DNA from: Rubrivivax sp.
GTDB lineage: Bacteria; Pseudomonadota; Gammaproteobacteria; Burkholderiales; Burkholderiaceae_C
Length of the DNA stretch: 64,000 nucleotides
Direction: 5' to 3'
NCBI GenBank assembly: GCA_020248915.1
Contig: JADCGP010000008.1
Coordinates: 124,001-188,000 of the forward strand
Shown: positions 21,497-32,238 of the stretch, piece by piece
Layout of the letters: every line of letters begins with the position of its first letter
How positions within the stretch are numbered: position 1 is the first letter of the stretch
The notes under the pieces: generated by a model
Seen by the model: the letters and a program-made list of their open reading frames with translations, nothing else
Databases searched by the model: none
What the model was told of the DNA's origin: nothing
Made by a program: the position numbers and the translations under genes

Positions 21497-23490
21497 GCGG
21501 GCCGGCCTCCCTGGGCGCGGAGTCCGGCTCCGCAAGCACCGACCTGGTCCGGGCGGTGGCAGCCGCCTTCGCCGTGGACGGTCCGCTGGCCGCGCACGAC
21601 CCGCACTTCCTTCCGCGCGAGCCTCAGGATGCGATGGCACGTCGGGTGGCCGAGGCGCTCGAGCGGCGCGAGGTGCTGGTCGTCGAGGCGGGCACCGGTG
21701 TGGGCAAGACATACGCCTACCTGGTGCCGCTGTTGCTGTCCGACCGCCGAGCCCTCGTCAGCACCGCGACGAAGAGCCTGCAGGACCAGCTGTTCCTGCG
21801 CGACCTCCCGCACCTCGTGCAGGCGCTCGGGCTGCCGCTGCGGCTCGCCTTGCTCAAGGGACGGTCCAGCTACCTGTGCCGCCACCGGCTGCAGCTGGCC
21901 GTGGTGGAGGGCAGGCTGCCCGACCGGCTCTCGGCCCTGGCGCTGCAGCGCGTGGCGGCCTGGGCCCAGGGCACCGCGAGCGGCGACCTCGCAGAGGTGG
22001 CGGGCCTGGACGACCGCAGCCCGGTGATCCCGCTGGTCACGAGCACCCGGGACAACTGCCTGGGGAGCGACTGCCCCGAGTTCCGCGCCTGCCACGTCGT
22101 TGCCGCGCGGCGCGAGGCGATGGCCGCCGACATCGTCGTCGTCAACCACCACCTGTTCTTTGCCGATCTCGTGCTGCGCGACAGCGGCGTGGCGGAGCTG
22201 CTGCCCACGGTGGATGCGGCGGTCTTCGACGAGGCGCACCAGCTGGTCGAGGCGGGCGTGCAGTTCCTCGGCACGACGCTGGCCACCGGCGCAGCGATCG
22301 ACTTCGGTCGCGACCTGCTGGCCGCGGGCCTGCGCCACGCCCGGGGTCTGCAGCCGTGGACCGAGCGGCAGTCGGCGGTGGAGCGCGCGGCCCGCGAGCT
22401 GAGGCTCGCCTGCGCGGGCCCGCTGCGCGAGATACGCGGCCTGCTCAAGCTGCACTGGGGGGAGCGGGCGGCGCAGGGTGAACTCGTCGCGCCGCTGCAG
22501 GCGCTGGCTGCGGCGCTCGAGTCGGCGGGCCAGGCGGCGGCCGTGGTGACCGACGCCGCCCCCGACTTCGGACGGCTCGAGCAGCGCGCGCGGCAGCTCG
22601 CATCGCTGGCGCAGGGGTTCGCCGGGCCGCCGGCCGAGGGCAAGGTGCGCTGGATCGACCTGTCGCCGCAACAGGCCCGGCTCGTCGAGTCGCCGCTCGA
22701 CGTGCGCGAGGCACTGGCCGAGCAGCGGCAGTCAGGGCCGCGGAGTTGGATCTTCACGTCGGCCACGCTCGGGGCCGAGCCGACGCTGGCCTGGTTCACC
22801 GTGCCCACCGGGCTCGAGGACGCCGCGCGGCTGGTCGTCGGCAGCCCGTTCGACTACCCGCGTCACGCCCGCATCTGGATCCCGCGTCCGTTCCCCAAGC
22901 CCAACGACGCGAGCCACCCCGCGGCAGTCGGTGCGCTGGCGGCACGGCTTGCCTCCGAACTGGGCGGGCGCACCTTCGTGCTGACCACGACGCTGCGGGT
23001 GCTGCCGGCGATCGCCGACGCTCTGCGTGCAGCCGCGCCGCAGCTCACCGTGCTCGTGCAGGGCACCGAGCCGCGCCGCACGCTCCTGACGCGTTTCGGG
23101 CAGGGACTCCACGCGGTGCTGGTCGGATCGCAGACGTTCTGGGAGGGCATCGACGTGCCCGGTGACGCGCTGCAGTGCGTGGTGATCGACAAGCTGCCCT
23201 TCCCACCGCCGAACGATCCGCTCGTGCAGGCTCGGGTGCGCGCGCTGCGCGCGGCCGGCCGCGACCCGTTCGAGGAGTACTTCGTTGCCGAGGCTGCCGT
23301 GTCTCTCAAGCAGGGCGCAGGCAGGCTCATCCGCACCGAGACCGACCGCGGGCTGCTCGTGCTGTGCGACCCGCGCGCGGCTCAGATGGGCTACGGCCGC
23401 CGGCTGCTTGCAGCGCTGCCGCCGATGTCACCGCTCGCGGCGGAGGACAACGCGGTCGGCTGGCTGCGCGAACTCGCAGCGGCGCACTGA
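21493..23490 (+). CDS. ATP-dependent DNA helicase, DinG/YoaA (XPD-like) family
   Basis: Superfamily 2 helicase with an iron-sulfur domain, 665 residues, acting in DNA repair. The chosen GTG 21493 overlaps the previous stop (GTGA). Walker A is AGTGVGKT with Lys72, and the DEAH box is at residues 246-249. Four cysteines with the expected cluster spacing are Cys129 and Cys189, 194 and 200. The C-terminal motif VI is QGAGRLIRTETDRG. It is closer to YoaA than to DinG proper because it lacks an exonuclease extension. The intact cluster and motifs argue for activity. Confidence 0.93.
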   Translation: MSGPASLGAESGSASTDLVRAVAAAFAVDGPLAAHDPHFLPREPQDAMARRVAEALERREVLVVEAGTGVGKTYAYLVPLLLSDRRALVSTATKSLQDQLFLRDLPHLVQALGLPLRLALLKGRSSYLCRHRLQLAVVEGRLPDRLSALALQRVAAWAQGTASGDLAEVAGLDDRSPVIPLVTSTRDNCLGSDCPEFRACHVVAARREAMAADIVVVNHHLFFADLVLRDSGVAELLPTVDAAVFDEAHQLVEAGVQFLGTTLATGAAIDFGRDLLAAGLRHARGLQPWTERQSAVERAARELRLACAGPLREIRGLLKLHWGERAAQGELVAPLQALAAALESAGQAAAVVTDAAPDFGRLEQRARQLASLAQGFAGPPAEGKVRWIDLSPQQARLVESPLDVREALAEQRQSGPRSWIFTSATLGAEPTLAWFTVPTGLEDAARLVVGSPFDYPRHARIWIPRPFPKPNDASHPAAVGALAARLASELGGRTFVLTTTLRVLPAIADALRAAAPQLTVLVQGTEPRRTLLTRFGQGLHAVLVGSQTFWEGIDVPGDALQCVVIDKLPFPPPNDPLVQARVRALRAAGRDPFEEYFVAEAAVSLKQGAGRLIRTETDRGLLVLCDPRAAQMGYGRRLLAALPPMSPLAAEDNAVGWLRELAAAH

Positions 23491-23566
23491 CCCCCCGTCC
23501 CCTGCCGGCGGGCGCTGCAGTTCGTCCGGTCCGGGCGGCCCTGGCGGGCGTGTCGGGCCGGCGACA

Positions 23567-24388
23567 TCACCAGACCTTCCACCACGGACGGTCGGCCGCA
23601 GCCACCCCGCGGCGCAGGAACTCGCTGTCCGGGTAGGTGAGGCGCAACACCCGTTCGGCGGCGTCGCGCAGCGGCGCGAGCTGGAGCCGGTCGTAGCTGA
23701 CGACCATCAGGTACAGCGCCTCCTCGGTGGCAGGTGCCGACGGGAACTCGGCCACGGCCTGCTGGGCGCGGTTGGCCGCCGCGACGTAGGCGCCGCGGCG
23801 GTAGTAGTAGCGCGCCACGTTGACCTCGTACTCGGCCAGCGAATTGACGATGAACGCCATGCGCAGCCGCGCGTCGGGCGTGTACGGCGACGCCGGGAAC
23901 TGGTCGACCAGCTGCTTGAAGGCCTGCCACGAGTCGCGCGCGGCGCGCTGGTCCCGCTCGGACAGCCGCTGGCCCGCCAGAGAGCCCAGGAACCCCAGGC
24001 TGTCGGCGAAGTTTATGACCCCGCGCAGGTACATCGCGTAGTCCAGCGCCGGCGACGACGGGTTCAGCTTGATGAAGCGCTCGATCGTGGCCAGAGCCGG
24101 GGCGCGCTCGCCGCTGCGCCACTGCGTGTACGAAAGGTCGAGTTGCGCCTGCTGGGCGAGCAGGGTGCCGGCGGCAAGGCCCTCGACGCGCTCGAGCGAC
24201 CTGATCGCCCTGTCGTACCCGCCGGCAGCGATATCGTCGAGAGCCTCCCGATACAATCTCTCGGCTTGCGAGTCGGCGCGCTCGTTCTTCGGCGTCGAGG
24301 AGCAGCCCGCGACCATGATGGCGGCGGCCAGCAGGCCCATGGCGATCAGTCGGCCCCGCTGGCGGAGGCTCGGCATTCGGACAGTCAT
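23567..24388 (-). CDS. bamD: Outer-membrane assembly lipoprotein BamD
   Basis: Essential lipoprotein of the BAM complex, 273 residues, anchored in the outer membrane facing the periplasm. The signal sequence ends at a lipobox VAGC with Cys29. The body consists of tetratricopeptide repeats (AERLYREALDDIAAGGYDRAIRSLE, QAQLDLSYTQWRSGE, AFKQLVDQFPASPYTPDARLRM), the expected five-TPR layout. Single gene on the minus strand, divergent from rluD, an arrangement common in proteobacteria. Its -10 element is a perfect TATAAT. Confidence 0.95.
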   Translation of the reverse strand: MTVRMPSLRQRGRLIAMGLLAAAIMVAGCSSTPKNERADSQAERLYREALDDIAAGGYDRAIRSLERVEGLAAGTLLAQQAQLDLSYTQWRSGERAPALATIERFIKLNPSSPALDYAMYLRGVINFADSLGFLGSLAGQRLSERDQRAARDSWQAFKQLVDQFPASPYTPDARLRMAFIVNSLAEYEVNVARYYYRRGAYVAAANRAQQAVAEFPSAPATEEALYLMVVSYDRLQLAPLRDAAERVLRLTYPDSEFLRRGVAAADRPWWKVW

Positions 24389-24432
24389 CTCGCGTGCGAG
24401 CCGGCGGGCGGCTGCGGTTCGATCGATGACGG

Positions 24433-24438
24433 ATTATA
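24433..24438 (-). promoter_or_regulatory. -10 element (TATAAT) for bamD
   Basis: On the minus strand the sequence reads TATAAT, a perfect -10, 44 bases before the bamD ATG. The -35 region is GC-rich and does not match consensus. It sits in the 162-base divergent gap between bamD and rluD. Confidence 0.55.
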
Positions 24439-24550
24439 GGAACCCACCCCGTTGAGCCCGGCTGCACGCCGCGTGCCCCGTCCCTCCCACCGCGTCGGCG
24501 TCCGCAGCGCAGCGTCGGATCCGGTCGCTGGCAAGCCCGCCGATCAGGGC

Positions 24551-25762
24551 ATGGAGGCCCACACAGACGACAGCGATGATGGCGGCGCCGGTGCGGTCGC
24601 AGCGAGGTCGGCCGTCGAGCGGGACGTCAGCGCGAAGGCGGCTGCGGCAGCGCAGACGGATCCGGAAGACGCCCCGCCGGAGCCGCCGCAGGCCGAGCTG
24701 CGGGAGCAGGTCGTCTCGCCGTCCGAGCATGGCATGCGGCTGGACCGTCTGCTGGTCGCCATGGCGCCGGAGTTCTCGCGCAGTCACCTTCAGCATCTGG
24801 TCGAACGAGGCCACGTGGAGGTCGAGGGCCGCACGACCCCGGTGCCCGCCAGGCGGGTCAAGGCCGGCGAGCGCATCCGCCTCGAACTCGTGCCCACGGA
24901 CGAGAGCCTGGCGTTCCGGCCGGAGCCGATTCCGCTGCACGTGCTGTACGAGGACCCGCACCTGCTCGTCATCGACAAGCCGGCTGGCCTCGTGGTCCAC
25001 CCGGCACCGGGCAACTGGTCGGGCACGGTGCTCAATGCGCTGCTGGCGCGGGACGGGGCGGCCGCGCTGCTGCCGCGCGCGGGCATCGTGCACCGGCTGG
25101 ACAAGGACACCTCGGGCGTGATGGTGATCGCGCGCACCCTGCCGGCCATGACCTCGCTCGCGCGCGCGATCGCGGCGCGCGAAGTCCATCGCGCCTACCT
25201 GGCGCTGGCCCACGGCGTGCCGCCGCAAGCCGCGTTCTCCATCGATGCCCCGGTGGGGCGCGACCCGCGCTCGCGGGTGCGTATGGCGGTCGTCGGCGCA
25301 GGTGCGGGCGGGCGCGACGCGCGGACCGACGTGCGTGTGCTCGGCTCGCTGGCGGCCGGCGCCGGCCACGGTCCGGTCAGTGCGCTGCTGTGCACCTTGC
25401 ACACCGGGCGGACGCACCAGATCCGCGTCCACCTCGCCTCGATCGGGCATCCACTGGTGGCCGACGCGACCTACGGCGGCCAACCCGGGCTGGGACTGGA
25501 CCGGCAGGCGCTGCACGCCCGCGAGCTGCGCTTCGCGCATCCTGCTGGCGCCGCCGAGGTCTGCGCGCGGGCCCCGTTGCCGGCGGACTTCGCTCACGCG
25601 TGGGCCCGGATTCCTGGGGCTACAATCGATGTCGAAGTCGATCACGAGGCAGCCGGCCGGACCCATCCGCCGCTGCGCGACGGCGAGAAGAGGCGCGGTG
25701 GCGCCGCGCCGTCGTATCCGCCGCGCCGGGCTGGCCGGAAGCCAAGCCGCCGCGGCCCCTGA
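24551..25762 (+). CDS. rluD: 23S rRNA pseudouridine synthase RluD
   Basis: Makes pseudouridines 1911, 1915 and 1917 in helix 69 of 23S rRNA. The S4 RNA-binding domain (MRLDRLLVAMAPEFSRSHLQHLVERGHVEVEG) follows an acidic, low-complexity N-terminus. The catalytic Asp184 sits in HRLDKDTSGVMV. ATG 24551 gives 403 residues; an in-frame TTG at 24452 would add 33 residues of Arg/Pro-rich sequence with no conservation that I recognise. A C-terminal tail of ~50 residues after ARIPG is also extra. The rluD-bamD divergent pair is a familiar arrangement. Confidence 0.92.
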   Translation: MEAHTDDSDDGGAGAVAARSAVERDVSAKAAAAAQTDPEDAPPEPPQAELREQVVSPSEHGMRLDRLLVAMAPEFSRSHLQHLVERGHVEVEGRTTPVPARRVKAGERIRLELVPTDESLAFRPEPIPLHVLYEDPHLLVIDKPAGLVVHPAPGNWSGTVLNALLARDGAAALLPRAGIVHRLDKDTSGVMVIARTLPAMTSLARAIAAREVHRAYLALAHGVPPQAAFSIDAPVGRDPRSRVRMAVVGAGAGGRDARTDVRVLGSLAAGAGHGPVSALLCTLHTGRTHQIRVHLASIGHPLVADATYGGQPGLGLDRQALHARELRFAHPAGAAEVCARAPLPADFAHAWARIPGATIDVEVDHEAAGRTHPPLRDGEKRRGGAAPSYPPRRAGRKPSRRGP

Positions 25763-25816
25763 TCGCCCCCCAGCTCCGGGTGCCCGCCGTCGGGCGCGCG
25801 CCCCCACGACGCCGCG

Positions 25817-26572
25817 ATGAACACCTCCGAGGCCAAGATCGTCCTCGAGACGGCTCTGGTCTGTGCCAGCGCCCCGCTCACGCTCGCCGAGATGCGGGCC
25901 CTGTTCGACGACCAGGTCGGGCCGGACACGCTCCGCGAACTGCTCGACGAACTGTCCCGCGACTGGCAGCACCGCGGCCTCGAGCTGGTGGCGCTTGCCA
26001 GCGGCTGGCGCCTGCAGAGCCGGCCCGAGATGCGGATCTACCTGGACCGGCTCCACCCCGAGAAGCCTCCTCGCTATTCGCGCGCCGCGATGGAGACGCT
26101 GGCCATCGTGGCTTACCGGCAGCCGGTGACGCGGGGCGACATCGAGGACATCCGCGGCGTGACGGTCAGCAGCCAGATCATCAAGCAGCTCGAGGACCGC
26201 GGCTGGATCGAGTCGATCGGATTCCGCGAGGGCCCCGGACGGCCCGCCCTGTACGCGACGACGCGGCAGTTCCTGGATGACCTCGGCCTTGCCAGCCTCG
26301 CGCACCTGCCGCCGCTGGACGGATCGGCCGGTCCCGCGCTGGCCGAGCTCGCGGCTGCCATGGACCCCGCGCCGCTGCTGGGCGGGCCCCAGGCGCTGCT
26401 CGAGCTCGACGCGACCGAGGGGCCAGCCGCGGAGGCCTCTCCCGAGGCGCCGGTCGCGCTTGACGACGCCCCGTCTGTCGTCAGCGACCCCGCCCGCGCG
26501 AGCGAAGACGCCCACGGCGCCCACGACGCCCCTGTGCCCCCCGACGAATTCCCCACCGAACGCCCAGCATGA
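25817..26572 (+). CDS. scpB: Segregation and condensation protein B
   Basis: Winged-helix kleisin-associated subunit (251 residues) of the SMC-ScpAB condensin. The start [18 protein letters not shown] and the second wing [29 protein letters not shown] are family signatures. The last ~70 residues are acidic and Pro/Ala-rich, beyond the usual domain. A TACAAT at 25621-25626, inside the 3' end of rluD, might be its promoter. The stop overlaps the rluB start (ATGA), so ScpB and RluB are coupled, as is common in bacteria. Confidence 0.94.
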   Translation: MNTSEAKIVLETALVCASAPLTLAEMRALFDDQVGPDTLRELLDELSRDWQHRGLELVALASGWRLQSRPEMRIYLDRLHPEKPPRYSRAAMETLAIVAYRQPVTRGDIEDIRGVTVSSQIIKQLEDRGWIESIGFREGPGRPALYATTRQFLDDLGLASLAHLPPLDGSAGPALAELAAAMDPAPLLGGPQALLELDATEGPAAEASPEAPVALDDAPSVVSDPARASEDAHGAHDAPVPPDEFPTERPA

Positions 26573-28707
26573 ACGCTCCCGAGCACGCTTCCCCGCCTCC
26601 CGACCCGGCTGGCGCAGCGCCCGCCGCTCCCGCCGCCGCACCGGGGACCCCGCCCGGGGACGCATCGGGGAACGCGCCAGGGAACGCGCGAGAAGCGGCG
26701 GCGCCAACCCGTCGCCGCGCGCCGCGCAAACCCAAGGCTGCAGCCGAGGCCGCTTCGGCCGCGCCGGCCGGTGTCGTGGCGGGCCCCGCCGAGCCCGGAC
26801 GCGAGGCGGGCGGACCCGACGCCCCGCCGCCTGTCAGGGCCGCGTCCGATACGCCACCGGACACCGCGGTTGCGGACGGCGCCGCCCCAGAGTCTGGGGC
26901 GGCCGAGGCCTCCCCGATGGGCCCCGCGGGCAGCGAGGAGCACGGACGCTCCGGGAGGCGCGGGCGCAACCGTCGCCGCGCCCGGCGCGGGGGCGAGCGT
27001 CGCGGCGAGGGCGGCGGCAACGCCCCCGGCGCGGACACGCCTTCGGCGGCGGGCGAGGCACCGGAAGACGTGCCTGCAGACGAGACCGCCATGCCCGTGG
27101 AGCCGGCACCGCAGCCCGACGAGGTCTTTGCCGAGGTGCTCTCCGGCGCCTTCGACGCCTCGCAGCCTGCCGAGGGCGAGACGCCGCCGCTGCCGCCGCG
27201 GCGCGTGCTCGCGGCCGAGCCGGACGCGCCCAAGCTGCACAAGGTGCTGGCGCAGGCGGGCCTGGGCTCGCGGCGCGACCTCGAGCAGATGATCACCGAG
27301 GGCCGCATCACGGTGAACGGTCAGCCCGCTCACATCGGGCAGCGCGTCAGCTTCGGCGACCGCATCAGCTGCGACGGCAAGCCGGTGCGCTTCCGCATCG
27401 CACCGCCGCCGGCGCGCGTGCTGGCATATCACAAGCCCGCCGGCGAGGTCGTCACGCACGACGACCCGCAGCAGCGCCCGACCGTGTTCCGGCGCCTGCC
27501 CAGGCTCGGGCAGGGCAAGTGGCAGAGCGTCGGACGGCTCGACATCAATACCGAGGGGCTGCTGCTCTTCACGAATTCGGGCGACCTCGCCAACCAGCTG
27601 ATGCACCCGCGCTTTGGCGTGGAGCGCGAGTACGCGGTCCGCTCCCTCGGCATGCTGTCGGAGGAGAGCCGGGTGCGGCTGCTCGACGGCATCGAGGTCG
27701 ACGGCCAGCGCGCAGCGTTCAAGAGCATCGTCGATGGCGGCGGCGAGGGGGCCAACCACTGGTACCGCGTCGTCATCACCGAAGGCCGCAACCGCGAGGT
27801 GCGCCGCCTGTTCGAGGCGGTGGGCCACGCCGTCAGCCGCCTGATCCGCATCCGCTACGGCTCGGTCGTGCTGCCGCGCGGCCTGCGCCGCGGCGTCTGG
27901 GTCGACCTGGGCGACGCGGACGTCCGCGCGCTGCGGCGCCTGGCCCAGCCGCCACGCCCCGAGGGCGGCGATGCCGGCGCGGGCGACCGTGCCGAGCGCC
28001 CCGGGCGCCGCGGGCGCAAGCGGCGTGACGGCCCGCGCCCCGAGCGCGGGCCGGGCGAGGCGGCGCCGGTCGGCCGGGTCGTCGACTACGACGATGTCGA
28101 CGGCCCCGAGGTAATCGACGGGGCGGCGATCCCCAACCCGCTGCAGCAGACCTTCGACCGGCGCGCCATCCAGCAGGCCCGCACGCAGCGCCGCGAGATC
28201 AGCGAGGACGGACCGATCCCCAACCCGCTGCAGCAGACCTACGACAAGCGGGCGTTGCAGAAGGAGCGCCAGCCCAGGCGCGAGATCAGCGAGGACGGGC
28301 CGATCCCCAACCCGCTGCAGCAGACCTACGACAAGCGCTTCGTTCAAGGGGGTGGCGGCTTCGGCTCGCCGCTCGGACGCCCCGGCGGCAAGGGCCCTGG
28401 CAAGGGCGGGGGCAGGCCCGGCGGGAAGGGCGGCGGCGTGGGCGGCGGCAAGGGCCAGGGCAAGGGCGGGCCCGGCGCGGGCGGTCCGCGCGGCGGCGCC
28501 AAGGCGCGCCGCGGCAAGGGCGGTGCGCCCCAGGGCGGGGCCCTGGGCGGGGCCCCTGGCGGACAGCCCGACCCGATGCGCACCTCGGTGGGCTACATCG
28601 GTGCCGACGCGTTCCTGCGCAAGCCGGGCGGGCGAGGCGGGCGGTCTGGTGGCGGGGGTGGCGGCGGGGGTGGCGGCGGTCGTGGCGGCCGCGGTCAGCC
28701 GAGGTGA
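26569..28707 (+). CDS. rluB: 23S rRNA pseudouridine 2605 synthase RluB with long extensions
   Basis: Modifies U2605 of 23S rRNA. The core spans about residues 222-470: S4 domain ([20 protein letters not shown]) and RsuA/RluB catalytic domain with Asp325 in [14 protein letters not shown]. The total length of 712 is more than twice that of E. coli RluB (291). The N-terminal ~220 residues are Ala/Pro/Arg-rich and low-complexity. The C-terminal ~240 residues hold three 29-residue repeats (IPNPLQQT[YF]D[KR]R...), then a Gly/Lys-rich stretch and a conserved-looking [18 protein letters not shown] before a poly-Gly/Arg end. The tails probably bind RNA (inference). Confidence 0.93.
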   Translation: MNAPEHASPPPDPAGAAPAAPAAAPGTPPGDASGNAPGNAREAAAPTRRRAPRKPKAAAEAASAAPAGVVAGPAEPGREAGGPDAPPPVRAASDTPPDTAVADGAAPESGAAEASPMGPAGSEEHGRSGRRGRNRRRARRGGERRGEGGGNAPGADTPSAAGEAPEDVPADETAMPVEPAPQPDEVFAEVLSGAFDASQPAEGETPPLPPRRVLAAEPDAPKLHKVLAQAGLGSRRDLEQMITEGRITVNGQPAHIGQRVSFGDRISCDGKPVRFRIAPPPARVLAYHKPAGEVVTHDDPQQRPTVFRRLPRLGQGKWQSVGRLDINTEGLLLFTNSGDLANQLMHPRFGVEREYAVRSLGMLSEESRVRLLDGIEVDGQRAAFKSIVDGGGEGANHWYRVVITEGRNREVRRLFEAVGHAVSRLIRIRYGSVVLPRGLRRGVWVDLGDADVRALRRLAQPPRPEGGDAGAGDRAERPGRRGRKRRDGPRPERGPGEAAPVGRVVDYDDVDGPEVIDGAAIPNPLQQTFDRRAIQQARTQRREISEDGPIPNPLQQTYDKRALQKERQPRREISEDGPIPNPLQQTYDKRFVQGGGGFGSPLGRPGGKGPGKGGGRPGGKGGGVGGGKGQGKGGPGAGGPRGGAKARRGKGGAPQGGALGGAPGGQPDPMRTSVGYIGADAFLRKPGGRGGRSGGGGGGGGGGGRGGRGQPR
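28129..28347 (+). repeat. Three tandem 87-bp (29-residue) repeats in rluB
   Basis: Copies begin at 28129, 28216 and 28303, exactly 87 bp apart; the third is partial. The shared protein core is IPNPLQQT(F/Y)D(R/K)R, and the first two units end RREISEDGP. Copies 2 and 3 are closer to each other than to copy 1, suggesting a later duplication. Confidence 0.9.
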
Positions 28708-28730
28708 TCCGCCGCCCCGCTGGCGCCGTC

Positions 28731-28736
28731 TAGAAT
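28731..28736 (+). promoter_or_regulatory. -10-like element (TAGAAT) upstream of ndk
   Basis: TAGAAT, one mismatch to consensus, 39 bases before the ndk ATG, followed by an A/T-richer stretch and a good Shine-Dalgarno sequence (CAGGAGAG, 28761-28768). No good -35 is visible. It resembles the elements before etfB and skp in this window. Confidence 0.45.
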
Positions 28737-28775
28737 GGTGGGCTTTGCAAGCCGTTGATTCAGGAGAGATTTTCC

Positions 28776-29201
28776 ATGGCCGTCGAACGTACCCTGTCCA
28801 TCATCAAGCCCGACGCCGTGGCCAAGAACGTGATCGGCCAGATCTACGCCCGCTTCGAGTCGGCGGGCCTCAAGGTCGTGGCCGCGAGGATGATGCACCT
28901 GAGTCGTGCCGATGCCGAGGCCTTCTACGCCGTGCACCGGGCGCGCCCCTTCTTCGCCGACCTCGTCAAGTTCATGATCTCCGGGCCGGTGATGGTGCAG
29001 GTGCTCGAGGGCGAGGGCGCGATCGCGAAGAACCGCGAGCTGATGGGCGCCACCGACCCGAAGAAGGCGGCCGCGGGCACGATTCGCGCCGACTTCGCCG
29101 ACAGCATCGACGCCAACGCGGTGCATGGCAGCGACGCCCCCGAGACGGCGGCGGTCGAGGTCGCGTTCTTCTTCCCCGGCATGAACATCCACTCGCGCTG
29201 A
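28776..29201 (+). CDS. ndk: Nucleoside diphosphate kinase
   Basis: 141-residue kinase that balances NTP and dNTP pools by phosphotransfer through a histidine. It begins [17 protein letters not shown], contains the [19 protein letters not shown] region, and has the active-site His in [15 protein letters not shown] 28776 is chosen over the upstream ATG at 28755 for its conserved N-terminus and Shine-Dalgarno sequence. First gene of the ndk-rlmN-pilF-rodZ-ispG-hisS-yfgM-bamB-der block. Confidence 0.98.
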   Translation: MAVERTLSIIKPDAVAKNVIGQIYARFESAGLKVVAARMMHLSRADAEAFYAVHRARPFFADLVKFMISGPVMVQVLEGEGAIAKNRELMGATDPKKAAAGTIRADFADSIDANAVHGSDAPETAAVEVAFFFPGMNIHSR

Positions 29202-29224
29202 GCGCGCCGCAGGCCGCTGCCTCG

Positions 29225-30358
<1,134 letters not shown>

Positions 30359-30359
30359 C

Positions 30360-31199
30360 ATGACCATCCTTGGCCGGCCGGCCCGGCTGTCGGCATGGCT
30401 TCTCGCATCGCTCGTCGCCCTCGTGGCGCTGGGCGGCTGCCAGAGCACGACCCAGATCGTGCGGCCGGGCGGCGACAGCCCGGCGCCCGCGGCCGAGCGG
30501 CGAAATCCGGCCGATCCGGCGGAGGTCGAGCGCCGGGCCAGGACGCGGCTGGAGCTCGCGGCGCTGTATTTCAGCCGCGGCCAGAACGCGACCGCTCTGG
30601 AGGAACTGCGCCAGGCACAGGCCGCCCGCCCCGACCTGCCGGGCACCCACAGCCTGCGCGGCCTGATCCTGGCCGGCATGGGCGAGTTCGGGCAGGCCGA
30701 CGAGAGCTTCAGGCGTGCGTTGCAGGTCGACCCGCGCGACGGCGACGCGATGCACAACTACGGCTGGTTCCTGTGCCAGCAGCGTCGCTTCGACGACGCG
30801 GACAGCCAGTTCCGCAGTGCGCTGGCGCTGCCGCAATACCCCGACACGGTGCGCACGCTGCTCGCGCAGGGGGTCTGCCACGCGCGGTCCGGCCGCTGGC
30901 CCGAGGCCGAGCTCGCGCTGTCGCGCAGCTACGAGCTCGACCCGTCCAACCCGGTCACCGCCTACAACCTGGCCGAGGTGCTGCTGCGCCGCGGCGAACT
31001 CGAACGCGCGCGCTTCTACGTCGGGCGGATCAACGCGCTGCCCGACCTCGTGAGCGCCCAGAGCCTGTGGCTCGCGGCCCGCATCGAGCGCCGTCGCGGC
31101 CAGCTCGACCTGGTGGCCGAGCTGGGCCGACGCCTGCGTGAGCGCTTCCCGCAGTCCCCGGAAGCGCTGCAATTCGAGCGAGGCCGCTTCGATGACTGA
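30360..31199 (+). CDS. pilF: Type IV pilus biogenesis/stability lipoprotein PilF (PilW)
   Basis: Tetratricopeptide pilotin that helps outer-membrane secretin assembly for type IV pili; 279 residues. The signal peptide ends at lipobox LGGC, Cys27. Successive TPR units are visible (RLELAALYFSRGQNATALEEL, FGQADESFRRALQVDPRDGDAMHNYGWFL, ALSRSYELDPSNPVTAYNLAEVL). The gene starts one base after the rlmN stop and overlaps the rodZ start by 8 bases. No other pilus gene is in the window, which is normal for this locus. Confidence 0.92.
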   Translation: MTILGRPARLSAWLLASLVALVALGGCQSTTQIVRPGGDSPAPAAERRNPADPAEVERRARTRLELAALYFSRGQNATALEELRQAQAARPDLPGTHSLRGLILAGMGEFGQADESFRRALQVDPRDGDAMHNYGWFLCQQRRFDDADSQFRSALALPQYPDTVRTLLAQGVCHARSGRWPEAELALSRSYELDPSNPVTAYNLAEVLLRRGELERARFYVGRINALPDLVSAQSLWLAARIERRRGQLDLVAELGRRLRERFPQSPEALQFERGRFDD

Positions 31200-32217
31200 T
31201 CCGGCAGGCGAGGCCGCTGCCGCCCGCTCGGCAGGCGCGCTGCTGCGGGCGGCGCGGGAGGCCCGGGGCGTGCACATTGCTGCGCTGGCGGCCGCGATCA
31301 AGGTGGCGCCGCGCAAGCTCGATGCCCTGGAGAACGACCGCTGGCACGAGCTGCCCGACGCAACCTTCACGCGCGCTCTGGCGCAGACAGTGTGCCGAGC
31401 GCTCAAGGTCGAGGCGCGTCCGGTATTGGACCTGCTTCCACCGCCCGAGCCTGGACCTCTGGAGCCGGTGGCCGGCGGCCTGAACGCGCCCTTCAGCGAA
31501 CGCAGGAGCCGCGACGAGCCCGGCTGGGGCGGTCTGGCGGTCAAGCCGATGGTGGTGGCTGCGGGTGTTCTGCTCATGGCCGCTCTGCTCCTGTGGCTGC
31601 TGCCGCCCACATCCTGGCTGGCCAGCCTGCGCCCGGAGCCGGTCACCGTGTCCGTGTCGCTCCCGCCCCCCGCCGGGGCAGCGTCTGAGTCCGCTTCCGG
31701 GCCTGCGGTGCCGGCCTCCGCGCCCGGGATGATCGTGGGGCCCGCGGCGGGGCCCTCGACGACCGCATCCGCGGCGGCAGCTGTGCCAGGGGGGAGCGCT
31801 TCGGCCGGACCTGCCGCCGGCACGCCGGGCGCCGGTGCGACGGCGCCGCTTGGTACGGCTCCAGGTACGGCCCCGGGTGCGACCCCGGGTGCGACCCCGG
31901 GTGCGACCGCGGTTGCAACACCGACCGCGGCGACGACCTCCGGCTCCGCTGCGCCGCAGGGCCCGTCAGCGGCCGCTGCCTCCGGGGTGCTGCGGCTGCG
32001 CACGACCGAGGCGTCCTGGGTCGAGGTGCGCGACGGTGCGGGCCGCACGCTGCTGTCGCGCATCGTGCAGCCGGGCGAGGTCATCGGGCTGGACGGCGCG
32101 CTGCCGCTGAGGCTGGTGATCGGGAACTCGGCGGCGACCCAGGTCCTCTTCCGCGGCCAGGCGGTGGACCTGCCGCGGCGCGGCACCGAGGCCGTGTCGC
32201 GCCTGGAGTTGCAGTAG
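31192..32217 (+). CDS. rodZ: RodZ-like helix-turn-helix membrane protein
   Basis: Cell-shape protein linking MreB to the envelope; 341 residues. The N-terminal cytoplasmic HTH (LLRAAREARGVHIAALAAAIKVAPRKLDALENDRW), one transmembrane helix (VVAAGVLLMAALLLWLLP, about residues 120-137), a long Pro/Ala/Gly/Thr periplasmic linker, and a C-terminal beta domain (RLRTTEASWVEVRDGAGR) match the RodZ architecture. ATG 31192 overlaps the pilF stop by 8 bases. The linker contains five 12-bp repeats and may vary in length. Confidence 0.88.
   Translation: MTDPAGEAAAARSAGALLRAAREARGVHIAALAAAIKVAPRKLDALENDRWHELPDATFTRALAQTVCRALKVEARPVLDLLPPPEPGPLEPVAGGLNAPFSERRSRDEPGWGGLAVKPMVVAAGVLLMAALLLWLLPPTSWLASLRPEPVTVSVSLPPPAGAASESASGPAVPASAPGMIVGPAAGPSTTASAAAAVPGGSASAGPAAGTPGAGATAPLGTAPGTAPGATPGATPGATAVATPTAATTSGSAAPQGPSAAAASGVLRLRTTEASWVEVRDGAGRTLLSRIVQPGEVIGLDGALPLRLVIGNSAATQVLFRGQAVDLPRRGTEAVSRLELQ
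31852..31911 (+). repeat. Five 12-bp tandem repeats in the rodZ linker
   Basis: Units of 12 bp begin at 31852, 31864, 31876, 31888 and 31900, encoding GTAP, GTAP, GATP, GATP and GATA. Units 3 and 4 are identical (GGTGCGACCCCG). In-frame units would let the linker lengthen or shorten without frameshift. Confidence 0.85.
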
Positions 32218-32238
32218 CCTTCGCAGGACGGTTCGCCC

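Noticed and set aside
24452..24550. TTG start adding 33 residues to RluD
   Set aside because: No Shine-Dalgarno support and no conserved sequence; kept only as an alternative.
26113..28347. A 744-codon minus-strand frame across scpB and rluB
   Set aside because: Repetitive composition mirrors the rluB low-complexity tails, not an independent gene.
28630..28707. Possible frameshift or sequencing artefact in the poly-Gly end of rluB
   Set aside because: The frame stays open and ends RGGRGQPR; Gly-rich basic ends are plausible for this protein, and no competing frame restores a better ending.
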